A stretch of 64,000 nucleotides of DNA from Agelaius tricolor (Eukaryota; Chordata; Aves; Passeriformes; Icteridae). This document shows, in pieces, positions 12,801-24,200 of this stretch. The stretch is from NCBI GenBank assembly GCA_023055355.1, contig JALJCS010000015.1, positions 10,595,501 to 10,659,500 on the forward strand, given 5' to 3'. Below the pieces are notes generated by a model. The model ran no database searches. It saw only the letters and a program-made list of their open reading frames with translations, and was not told where the DNA came from. Both the position numbers and the translations under genes were made by a program. Every line of letters begins with the position of its first letter. The first letter of the stretch is position 1.

Positions 12801-14934
12801 ATAAAATTGAGATTATGTTGCACAGAGGTATTTAAAGGCTTTGTTCTCCAAGTTAGAAACTAATGACCCTGTGTCAGCTAAAAATTAAACCTCCTTATGT
12901 TCTTTCATCATGTGTCAACCTGGGTTAATGTGAAAGTAGAATGTGGTTAACCGAGGTGATAAAGCATCTGAAACCTTGGGAAAAGAAGGGAGCAGTTAAG
13001 TGCTTGCAAATGCTACAAAGGAAAACATTCTTAAAAACCATGCACGACACTGAAACCATACAGATTATTGCATTTTTCTTGTATAAATTGCATATCAAGC
13101 GATTTAAACTAACAGTTTTATTTATGACCTATGATAGCACAGTTATTCACTTAGATTTAGGGAACATGAACACAAACTTGCACAGTTTGAAACACAAGAT
13201 GTTCTGCAATATGCTATTGTGGGTAATGCAAAATATAATTTTGTGGCAAGCAGGGAGATGCTCCAGTTTTTCAAGATTCAAATTTTGATATTTAAAATGT
13301 ATGGTCCTGCTTGATGATTAATTTTCCTTTTTTTTTTTTTTCCTTTTTTTACGCTGCAGTAATTAAAACTATTTTTCCTGGAATTGAACATCAGTAGTTC
13401 AGCAGCTCTTAATCAAATGTGATAAAACCCAGGATTTATGAAACCATTTAATGAGTGTAATAACACCTGCTTCTCGCTGCAAATAGTTGAAAACAGACTT
13501 CAGTTGTAATTAACTCTTATCACTTGTGACATTTTTCCAACGATACTTCATAGGTCTTCAAAATGACAATTATAGAACTAATACACAATTACTGTCACAT
13601 GCAGTTTAGCAATTATTTCTGAAGACATTTGTCTAAAGGTTTCAAAAACGACTATAAAATGGTTTCCTTTGTTACATAACACTGGTTAAAACTGACACAC
13701 ATGAAATCTCTCCCAACCAGCCTCTGTTGTGCCATTTCTAATGCAGACAGGCTTCCCTGCACTTGGAATAAACACCCTCCATCCCAGGCATTATCAGATA
13801 TCATGCTAAGGCTATTAGGAGCATGGGTAGCTGTCAACTAACACCTATTATGAAAAGCTTCAATTTATATATGATTTTTTTCTGCTCCAAGAAATCTATA
13901 AATTTATAATTAGAACCTCTTGCTGTTCAATATTTGTACATAATAAGCAGAGTACCTGAGGATGATGAAATATTGAAAGATGAATTCATTATGAAGAAAC
14001 TCACATGGTGTAGTACCTCTTCCCTCAAGTCTGGCTGCAACTTTTTGGGGATCTCTATTCCATTATTTTTGGGTTGTGCTCTGAGCATGGTAGCCATGCC
14101 TCAAACAGGATTAGGATTCTGCTCAGGCTTGACACTTGCTGTTTTTAATTTTCATTTTATCATAAGCAGTTTAAGATTGTTGCCAGTGGTAATTTGCAAT
14201 TTTTATCAAGACCTCTTCATTATAGCTTCTGACAGGACAGATGCTGTAATTAATCATGCCAGACAACTGGGGATAGTGGTCAGACTGCACTCACAGCACA
14301 GATACTGCAGGAGAAGAAGGGAAACAAGAAAATAGAGGCTCTCCCCTTCCTGTTCAGAGCAAAAATATAGGAACAGCACTAATAACCTGACAACACACTG
14401 CATGTTAATGTTTCCAAACCCTTCATATGAAAGACCTGCCCCCTCCATCCTCCCCACTCCATCACATTCTACCTTAATGAGAAAATAAAAGTCAGACAGC
14501 TCAGGAGCAGCCCAAGGCAGGAGCTGGAGGCTTACAGAGTGAAGCCCACAGCAGTAGCTGAGTTTACATCTGGAACTCCCAGATACAAAGAAACAATTTG
14601 TGCCGATTTCCATCTCTGAACATTATGTCTGAGAGACAGGTGCAGGTCCCTGTTCCTGCAGCTCATCAGCACAGGGCACAATCACTGCTCTGTGACCCCA
14701 GCACTTGCCTTCTCTCCCTGGAGTCACAGACACAGTTGCCCACAGCTCTGCAGCAGAGCATCTTGGAGGGCACAAGAGCCAAGGGCTTGCTCTGTTCCCA
14801 TTGGTACTTGTTCACCCAGAATGTTTGATAAAAATCCAAAGGAGTTTAAAAATGTCCAAGAAAGCATTTGCAGAAGGAAACATTTCTGGTTTCTCTATCA
14901 AAGACTTACAGCTCATCAGTTTTACCGAAATGTG

Positions 14935-14965
14935 TTTATTCTATAGCAAGATAAAAGCATTTATT
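14935..14965 (-). promoter_or_regulatory. TOX3: Tandem poly(A) signals of TOX3
   Basis: Two canonical AATAAA hexamers occur on the minus strand at 14960-14965 and 14935-14940, 25 bases apart. A TG-containing stretch (TGATGAGCTGTAAG) follows downstream. The pairing about 1.1 kb after the stop is the best candidate for the transcript end. The sequence alone cannot show which signal dominates. Confidence 0.55.
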
Positions 14966-15150
14966 TTAGATAAGCAAAATACAAACAACTTAATTGCTGC
15001 TATCATAACTCATAAAAAAGTATAAAACAGCATAAAAACACAATAAGCAATGTAGCAATTAATAATTCATGTTACCAGTGTTTACATTAAAGCCTCATTT
15101 ATGAAAACTTTACAACACATGATATGAAAACTTACAACTTTTAAAGAAAA

Positions 15151-15158
15151 TATTTACA
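15151..15158 (-). promoter_or_regulatory. Candidate Pumilio response element in the 3' UTR
   Basis: The minus strand reads TGTAAATA, a match to the PUF-protein consensus UGUANAUA, within the sense-strand 3' UTR. An 8-mer match can arise by chance in AT-rich sequence. The function is inferred. Confidence 0.3.
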
Positions 15159-16048
15159 TTGATTATTCAGTTGTGGAGTTTCATTTAAATATTCTACCGG
15201 TTTTACAGCGTATTAATAACTTGCATTTCTCATCTTAGCTTTCTGTAATAACAGTTTTATTTAAGTGCATTTCCCTTTTAAAAATACAGTGTATTAAATC
15301 TGAAACTCATCACTTCAACACAGAATATAATATTCACATTTGTTCTGTAATTGGAATTAACGTAAGAGGGTAAATGTCAATATATATTTTCTTACGAACT
15401 ATGGCAGGTTTATTTGGAGAAATGAAGTGAAAAGTTGGGTCAAACATTTATGTCCAGTTACTTGCATTTGTTTTTCCAAAGACATTTAGGAGAGAAAAAG
15501 AAAAAAAAAATAAGAGCTTTGGCAAAAATCTGTGATTTACTCTATTTTTTCATGACAAAAAATGCCATCAACTAACTCATGTCATACAAGTATGATTGTA
15601 TGAAATCCAATCATAATTTTACAGGTAGTTACAACTGTGCTTTAAGGGCTTTATGAGTTCATACTGCCTTGAAGTGCATTACTCACTTTTAGAGAAAGAA
15701 GGGCTATAGCATATACTCTGAAAGGCCATTTTGCAGTCATAAGGTCCAGGTATTTTTTAGGCCAGTTGATTCACATATTGTAGGTAAAGCTTAAATAAAT
15801 TAAAAAGGCATCACATGAAAAAGAGAACAGCATTTTTTCTTTTAAACAAAATGATTTATAGTCAGCTAAAAGATGATACACAGCTACATTGTAGTTCTTT
15901 ATTGCCTATCTAATAGACACTTTAGAGGATCATTTGATCTGTTATGCATCCCTGCATAACTACCATCAACAATTTACAGTTTTCAGCCAAATATGGTTTA
16001 CCCCTACCCCTCCATCAACACAAAGCCATGTTGCAAGATCGTTTATCT

Positions 16049-16795
16049 TCAGAAAATACTGACCTGTGATAATACTTGAGTCTGTGTCTGAGATTGTATT
16101 TGTGACTGGTGCTGCTGAGGTGCTGGCTGAGGGCTCCCAATGGCAGGGATGGGAGAAGTGATCTGCGGGGCTCCTGGGGAATGCTGCTGAGGAGAAGGCT
16201 GGGACTGGTGCTGCATGTGCTGCATTTGCTGCTGCTGCATTTGCTGAAGCTGTATGTGCTGCAGTTGCTGTTGCATCTGCTGTTGATTCATCTGCTGCTG
16301 GAGATGCTGCTGCTGCTGCTGCTGCTGCAAATGTTGCTGCATGTGGTGCTGAAAATGCTGCTGCTGCATTTGCTGTTGTATTTGCTGATGCATTTGATGC
16401 TGATGAAGTTGCTGCTGTTGCATCTGCTGCATCTGTTGCTGCTGGAGCTGCTGCATCTGGTGCTGCTGGCTTTGCATGGAGGGGCTGAGCTGAGAGGAAG
16501 AGGGCGTTGCCACCATGTTTGAGGCCATGGAGCTTATCAACGGAGCTGCAATGTTTGTTGGCATGTTTGGGGCAATGGTGACAGAAGCTACAATCTGATT
16601 CATTGGCAGTCTCATGGTCAAGGGTTTTGGAGCAATGGCTCTGGAAAGGGGCTGTTGAAGAGTTTGGGGAGATGCCGACACCGTGGCGTGCTGAGAAAGA
16701 GAACTATTCAGAATGAGGGAGGAAGACAAATTTGTGGATGCCAGTGTTTGCTGAACAGAACGAATTGTCTGGGCCTCAGCAGATTCTGCAGCAGC
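16049..16795 (-). CDS. TOX3: TOX3 exon 7 (248 codons and stop): Gln-rich C-terminal region
   Basis: This terminal coding exon starts [20 protein letters not shown] (acceptor CCAAACACAG then GCT). It continues through [40 protein letters not shown] and a Gln-rich block of about 97 residues, and ends QVLSQVSIF with a TGA at 16049-16051. The ending is the same as in human TOX3. The block that gave the gene its trinucleotide-repeat name is about 60 percent Gln, interrupted by Met, His and Leu. Gln-rich regions of this kind commonly act in transcription activation. A TTG at 16729 can be mistaken for a start; the splice acceptor shows the frame continues 22 codons upstream. Confidence 0.97.
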   Translation of the reverse strand, partial: AAAESAEAQTIRSVQQTLASTNLSSSLILNSSLSQHATVSASPQTLQQPLSRAIAPKPLTMRLPMNQIVASVTIAPNMPTNIAAPLISSMASNMVATPSSSQLSPSMQSQQHQMQQLQQQQMQQMQQQQLHQHQMHQQIQQQMQQQHFQHHMQQHLQQQQQQQHLQQQMNQQQMQQQLQHIQLQQMQQQQMQHMQHQSQPSPQQHSPGAPQITSPIPAIGSPQPAPQQHQSQIQSQTQTQVLSQVSIF

Positions 16796-19700
16796 CTGTG
16801 TTTGGAAGAGAAATTAATTGTCTTTTCAACAGAAAAAACATTGTTACTGTTTACATGGTAATAAAAGTAACAGCTACTCAGAGACCTCTGCCATCTTTTG
16901 TTTTCTATCAGAAAAGATCAATCTGCAGTCTGAAAACAACCACTGATCAGCAATACATTGCATAACCTCTTCATCTGCCTCCCTGTATGGTACCTCCTGG
17001 TCTTACTTGGACAAAAACTAACTTGTGCCCTTGATCAACACCAGAAAGTCACAGATGTCACACACATTTTGTCGCTGAAAGAGCTAGAACAGGCCCAATA
17101 TATTTAAATGTTTTTAAAAAACCCTGCTCTTTGGGAGGCAGCAGCACACACACTCCCCACCCCATGAGTCACCAACCCATGAGCAATTAATTGACACTCT
17201 TCAGACATTTACCTGAGAATGTAATAAATTGTGCTGCACAAGCCTCTCTCCCAACCCTACCCTGAAACATCTCACCTGAAAAAGCTAGAGCAAGGATGTC
17301 TTAATTTAGAGGAGATGAGATACAATGACTTTGAGTGTCATTTCCACCTGCAATCTACCCAGGAGTTACTTGGTAGTCCTGGTCCCATGGATTTGGGAAA
17401 AAAATATGATTCCTGATTGTTTTGAAAAGGGAACTTAAGATTCACAAAATAATATCTCTCAAAGGTATTTAGAATTCCTGCTGATCTTGAACTTAGCATT
17501 GTGATACTAAAGGCTTTTAGAATATTATCTAAGTCCCAGAGGCAACAGAAAAATGGAGCTTCTTAACACAAGAAGAAGAAATCTTCCAGCTTTCAAAAAC
17601 ACGTGTATAATTTCTGATGTTGTATTTTTAATCAATAATTAAAATACACAGCAACTTTTCAAACGGTTTACTAATGTTCTGCAGTTGTACATTCAATTAA
17701 ATATTCTCAGGAGCTAAGACATCATCACCCAATGTTTTACCCATATTTTAGATGTCTATAAGCACATTTCCATTTATGATATTCAGATGCAACAGAACTG
17801 CAACCTGTATAGTGCTGCTGTCTAGAAAGGTAAATTGTCAAGTAGGACAGCAGAGCTTTGTTTTCTTCACAGGTTTCATTTTAACTCAGGATCCACTAAA
17901 ATACTCCTTGTGGTTCACTGCCAGCGAGTCCATTTTTTAGTACTCTCCAAATTCAGAGCCACCACACATTTCTTTCCCCTCACCTGCAAAAATACTTAAG
18001 CTTTGTCACACAACAACTGCTCTCCAACGCCACGCAAAGCAAGCCTGTCCTTTGAGAAGCAGCACTTGAGGAAAAACAAACCTCTGCCAACAGCTTGCAA
18101 ATATTAATGTCAAAAGGTCAGTGTATTTTTCATGACTGAATTTTATTTTTGTGGTGAAGTGCATTACTTTGCCTCCACAGCTCAAGGAAGATGTACAATT
18201 ACAAAGATGGTTTCTGGTAATCATTAGTATGCCAGGAGAGAGATGAAACTATTTTTGCAGAGACTAAGCAGGGTTCAAGCAGCAGCACAACATCTTGTAG
18301 AGCTGTATTACAGAAATGCCATGGTTCTACTTCTATTGTGCATAACACCCCCCCCAGCTCCAAATATTCCAATATCATTGGTAAAACCTCACTTGCATTA
18401 CATCAAAGGCAGTATTAGGCTTACCTTAGAAACAAGGCTTGCTCTGTAGGCAGCAAGAGCCTTTAGGTATTCTTTTTTGGCAGCTTCAGTTTTTCTTTTA
18501 TAAACCTATAAAAAGAGACCACAATTTCACCAACTTCAACTATTAAGATTTTTTTTTTTTGCCAGAATGCTCTCAAAATCACTTGCACAGAAACAAAAAA
18601 CATAGACCAAAACCCCTGAAAACACTCTACTGTTAGATGTGCTTTTTCTTCCTTGAAAGTCCTAAATATTCTTGCAGGTGGTTACAGGCTTTCAGGGCTA
18701 CTTGCTGGACTTGCAGTACAATTTATGTTGATTATCAAGAATAACAAAATGCTGCAATTTGACATCAGTCTGAGCAGCAAACTGATTGACAAGACTACCT
18801 ATGCACTCTTTCCTTTCCCAGAAAACAGTGTTTTATTGATTCCAAGTAGCAGGGATGTTAGAAAATTGGGTATTACAAATGCCAAAATGTATCAGCAGTA
18901 GTCTAGAATAGCAGAATACACCTGTGCATTTTTTTTTCAGAACAAATATTTGAACTACATATAAGAAAATCTGTGCACCTTGAAAAAATGTGGATCAAAT
19001 GGCTTGGACTTGCCCCAAAGCCAGCAGGAGAGAATCCCATTGAGTTAAACAAGAACTGTTGGTAAAAATACTAAATCTGTATTTTTAATCATTATTAAAT
19101 TTAACTTTCACCCTTAAATCATGTTCATCATCATCTGTTAGATCAGAGTAAAAGTTTCTAAATGTATTTCAGAAAAAAGTACCATTCATCTCTTGCCAAA
19201 AGGTGTTCTATCTGGGAATCTGTCCTCCTATAAAAGCTTCTATTAACTGTTACTGGGAACAAACAAGGGGTATTTTTAACCCCCTTTAATCCATGTGCAG
19301 CAGTTCCATGTGTATGGGAAGAAGAATAACCCTCAAGGAAGTACAAGACTCATCACTCTGTACCCAGTTGGAGTTGGAGATAGCATTTCCCACACAACAT
19401 TGTAATGAGACTCAGAGGATTGGCTTCAAAGGTTGGAAATCAACACGCTTTGTAACAAATTCATAAGGCAGATCAAAGGAAATGGTAAATATGCTGTACC
19501 TTCCTCTTTTCTAACTTATTAATAGGAAACAAGGGCTTTGAAATAGGAATCATCAAAAGATGGTTTTAAGAGGACTCTAGGACACTATAACCTGAGCTCT
19601 TTTACAAACTGCCCTTTAAAATTTAAAGACAAATACAGTCATTTAACACGACCTGTCAGCTCTCACAAAGAAAAAAAATTAGTTGCCAGATCTTCAGCAA

Positions 19701-21164
19701 GTTCAAAACTCAGTTTAGCTCTACAGAGGTAGAGTTCTACATCAGCAAATACCGTGGTCCACTCAGAGAAGAGGTAGGAGGATTTTTTACAAGGAATACT
19801 ATATTCCTTCTTGTGAGACAACCCTGCATCAATTTACCTGTTTTTGTTCTTCTCCTAAACTGTCCCACATAGATGCCACTATTTTTGAAACATCTCCAAA
19901 CGTAGCATTCGGGTTCTGTCCTTTAATTGCAGCTTGTGTGTCCCTGAAGAAAAGGGCATATGCTGACACTGGCTTTTGTGGCTCATTGGGGTCTTTCTTT
20001 TTCTTCTTCTTTGGAGTCTTGGGCTTCTTGCCAGAATCTGGGGCAGCTCTTTTTTCTCCAGTAGCCTAAGAAACAATAAGAACAAGAACAGTTAATAAAT
20101 GCATTAAATAAGTCAGATAAATTGCAACACAGTTATTTACAGTCAGTGGTAATATTATATAGATAAAGCTGTTATGTAAGCAACACTTGGGAGAGTCCTG
20201 TTGTGCAGGCTCTTCTCTCTAGCAAAGAGTGTGTAGCCTCAGCATAATCTCATTGGATCTCCTGGAACTAAATGCATGAGTAGTTACTACTCATTCTAAG
20301 CACAGCTCTGAGACTCACATCTTACAAGTTTGACCTAAAAAAGGACACCCCAATGCTAATTTGTATTAAAAAATACTAAGATTTAGTTCATAGCATATTT
20401 TGAAGAGGACATCTATGTTTTTCCTTTAAGATCCAATCTCAGCAGTGGAGACTCTAAAGGCAAAAGCTTGGAGGCATTTTCCAGTTCCCAGGCTTAGACT
20501 GGCAACTTAGACATGGGCCAGGAGTTAAAAATCCCACCCTTCAGGCAAAAAGCAGCAGCAGCAGCAACTGGGCAGTGAGTGCCCACCTGCAGAGCACTGG
20601 CTGGGATGGGGCAGCTCTGGGAGCTCTGTGCTCTGGCCAGGCACTGACAGCCCCTCTCTTCCCTCTGGGATGGGGTCCAGCAGCTCTGCTCCCTGGGGGT
20701 GCCTCTGCCCTGCACCCTCCTTTGTTGAGCTATGCACAGATTATTGCAACAAGGGGATCAAGTGGCTCTAAATATGATATGTAGTATGATATATATCTCT
20801 GTGATAGTGATTTACTTTGATATTTTGAGGATCCTGTACAATGAGCTTTCCACATGTATAACTTCCATCAACTCAATGAGAAAACCTTTCATGGAACAGT
20901 CTTTAATTAGGCTTTTACATATACTGCTATAACAACATTTTTTTCTTTATTTGGTCAATATTTTTTCCTTTTATAAGAGATTTATTTAAAGGAAGATATA
21001 AGTTAACTAAACTTTCAGTTAGAAGAAACCTGATTTTACTTCTCTCTATACACATCCATGTTTTACATAACTCCAGAGAATACCAAAATGACAAAACTGT
21101 TCAAGACTGATACCTGAAGAGATTCAACAGATCTGAAAACCTGAGTCAAATCAGACCAAAAGAA

Positions 21165-21205
<41 letters not shown>

Positions 21206-24200
21206 CCTATTCTTAGGGTCATTATTATGAAGGTGGTATGGATAATTCTTAAGAAAAGAAGGTAATCAGGAAATTAATCATATTCCACTTTACTGTAACA
21301 TTTGTGTTTTAAATGCCCACATTGCAGCTGAGCTGATACTGCCACATCCATGAAAATCCAGCATGAGGATGTGTGAGGCTTGCTGCAGATGGAATAACTT
21401 ACTCTGTTTGATTCATCTGCATCTTCTTCATTGATAGAGCTAGATGGGGAAGGAGTGGCTGATTTACTTGCAGGAGGGGAGGGAGAAGTGTGTGGTAAAT
21501 TAGTGCCTCCTAAATTTAGCCCCAGCTGCGCACTCAGCTGAGACTGGTTAATGGTGGTGAGCTGGGACGGAGCCATAATTCCCGAATGAGCAGCATCAGT
21601 CATGTGGACAATGGATCTCATAATCAGAGAGTGGTCCTGGCGGTACTGGGAAACCTGGCTGTGACTCTGATCCTAGAAGAGATGGAAATGGTGGTTACAT
21701 ATTAGCAGTTACCACACAGCAGTAGCAGGTGAAGTTATTTTCACGGGCTTACAAAAGCAACACTGTCAACATGCAGTTTGCTTCCTTCCTTTTTAATGAA
21801 TTCAACATATTTTTAAGAAATTAAGTGCAGCAACAGTTACTGTAATTGCCCCAGATTTCACTTTTTCCCCAACTGAGGCTGCTTATTTTGTTCTTTGACT
21901 AAAAATTACATTTGTCTGTTTTTAAACATTTCTTCTCTTGATGTAGTGAGAAATACATAAACAATAGGGAAACAGGATGACTGAGGATTCAGGAAAACAT
22001 TGGAAATGAGGAGACACAAACTGTTGTCAGAAAGTAAACAAAATTGGGGTGGGATGAGGGGATATATATATAGAGAGAAAAGCATCTTCCTTTACTGAGT
22101 TTCAGTTATTCTTGGCCATTACAGTAACAGCAGTGGATACAAACCAGTCCTGTCTGGGTGGGATTTTAAATCTGTTTTAAACACAGAACACTGCCCTGCC
22201 TGGAGTGCATTCACTGCAGCAGGCTGGAGAACCAGTCCAGTAATCCTAAACACTCCTAAAGAGCCCTGTTGGCAAGTAGCACATAAAACTGCACATTTTT
22301 ATCTTTAATCCAACAATCAAACATGTGGAAGTAGCAAAATTTGTACAAAATCAATGTACAAATCACCGACTTTATTTTTCTTGTACTCCACATCTCAGAA
22401 ACACAAGCACTTGCATGGTTTGGTTTCTACTGTTTCTTGAGGGCACAAACTGTGTCTCCTACATCTGCACAACATTTACCATATTTGTAAATAAAAAAGC
22501 AAGACCCTGAAGGTAAATTCAGCTGCAATCTGCCTATGAAAACTATTTTTTTTTTGGACCACACACAGATCAATACACAATGAAGGAACATGTAAACAGA
22601 AAAGAAGATTTTTTAAAAAGTTAATAAGAGTGTAAATAGCTCACAAATTGATTCAGCAACCTGATTAATCTACAGTCATTGTTAGAACAGCCAGAAACAT
22701 GAGAAATAAATTAGATTTTGAAAACTCTTTCATTATTAATAAGCCACATTGCAATTAGTAGCAGGTGCAATGATCCTTAATGAAATGACACAGAACAAAA
22801 CAGCAATTGTGGGAGCCCACTGGACTTCCACAACAGAGTCTGACCTTCCTGGTGCTCTCTTCTCAAGTATGGATAAGTACAAACCATTTTTCAAAAATCT
22901 GTGTCAGCATGGAGGTAAAAGTTTAGCCCAAATGACTTTCCCTTACTTTTTATAACTTTGCCCTCAAGAGAGGCAGTGCTCTGTGCTCCTGGAAGTCTTT
23001 CCTTGGCTGGGACAGGGTGGCCATACAAAGAAGCAACATGTGTTAGAGAAGATGCACACCCTGCCTCATGGATCTTTATACACAAATACTGTAGCTCACT
23101 GTTTCCCTGTAACAGTCAATCATATTAATTCTGGATTTGGCAGTTGTGTCTCTTTCTGCTGAAGCCTATACAGTAGAAACAAGTCCTTCTTTAGTATAAA
23201 AATGCACGTGCAGCTGGGTCCAGCACAGATCAAGTTAACCTCACAAGCTCATGATCCAGATCCTGTGCCCCAGGGCTCACCCTCATTTTCCCCTTGCTTC
23301 CCCAGCCCTCGCCAGCTTGGCTCATCATCCATACCATACCACACCACACTGCTTTTCCTACTTCTTAAATGCTTTTAATATTTTCAGTAAAGGACTGAAG
23401 TTCCTTAGAGATGAGTGTGTGTGCCAAAAGTGGAGCACTTGATACAGAAAGATCAAAACATCAGACTTACTGGCTGAAATACCCATTTGCTGCAGGGCAC
23501 CTTTCTGTGAAAATTTACTGCTGTTAACTACAGGGTCATTTTGATTGTGACTTGTATTGGCAGTGGCATCTGGAAGTCATTCAAAGTCTATTGTGAAACG
23601 ATATCACTCTGCCCATTACTCCAATCATTTTACAGACATTACTTTATTGCATGAAGAAAAACTCTGCTGGTTTTCTCCAGCAAAGCTGAAGAGGATCAGA
23701 ATAACCTTCTCTCAGAAAAACTAACTTTCTTCGTTATTGTGCAGCCAGTACTTTCTTGGAGGTGTTCTACCCCTGAAAGCCTTGCTTTTGTTCTCCCTTT
23801 ATTGCCACACAATACAGGCCTTTCTGGCCTTTACACTCAGCCAACAAAATGTGATGACAAGGGTTACAAACCATTTACTCCAAGTCTTGTCATTTCGGTT
23901 GCATCTATGATTTTATTGAGACTAAATTCTCTTGACTTGCACTGACCCAGAATCTAATTTTATACACAAGCCCATGAATTCTTAACTGTCTCTTTTTCTG
24001 ATACTATCTGATGCTTGTGTGGGTTTTCTGCATCCACTTACTTAATTTCAGTTTTTCTTTTCTGCATCTTTTCCTGATTTCTTTAGCCTTTTTTTTTCAA
24101 TCTTAAGAGCTTCAGTAAAATCCAGGAATGGCAACAACAACATTTTGTAACTGGCCATTTAGAACTAAACTGATTACACATATTATATGAAAGAAAATGT

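Larger units (their letters stand above)
1..14914. other. 3' flanking intergenic DNA, no gene recognised
   Basis: AT-rich single-copy-looking sequence lies downstream of TOX3. No open frame has a recognisable family signature, and the short frames overlap on both strands. It contains the 30-bp minisatellite at 3331-3452, palindromes at 4190-4240, a CR1 fragment at 6126-6360, a T/G-rich stretch at 6715-6850 and a GC-richer patch near 9000-9300. From known vertebrate synteny (TOX3 between SALL1 and CHD9), this should be the gene-poor side towards SALL1. That is inference from other genomes. Confidence 0.6.
14915..16048 (-). other. TOX3: TOX3 3' untranslated region
   Basis: This AT-rich stretch follows the stop codon on the minus strand, for about 1.13 kb, and ends just past two AATAAA signals. 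It has no coding frame of interest in the sense direction. A perfect Pumilio-type element, TGTAAATA on the minus strand, lies at 15151-15158. The 5' limit is certain. The 3' limit is inferred from the signal pair, with cleavage expected 10-30 bases beyond the second signal. Earlier AATAAA sequences, for example at 15409-15414, could give shorter forms. Confidence 0.6.

Noticed and set aside
16109..16522. Plus-strand Leu-rich open frame of 137 codons
   Set aside because: It is the reverse complement of the CAG repeat in TOX3 exon 7; CTG codons give poly-Leu. No independent support.
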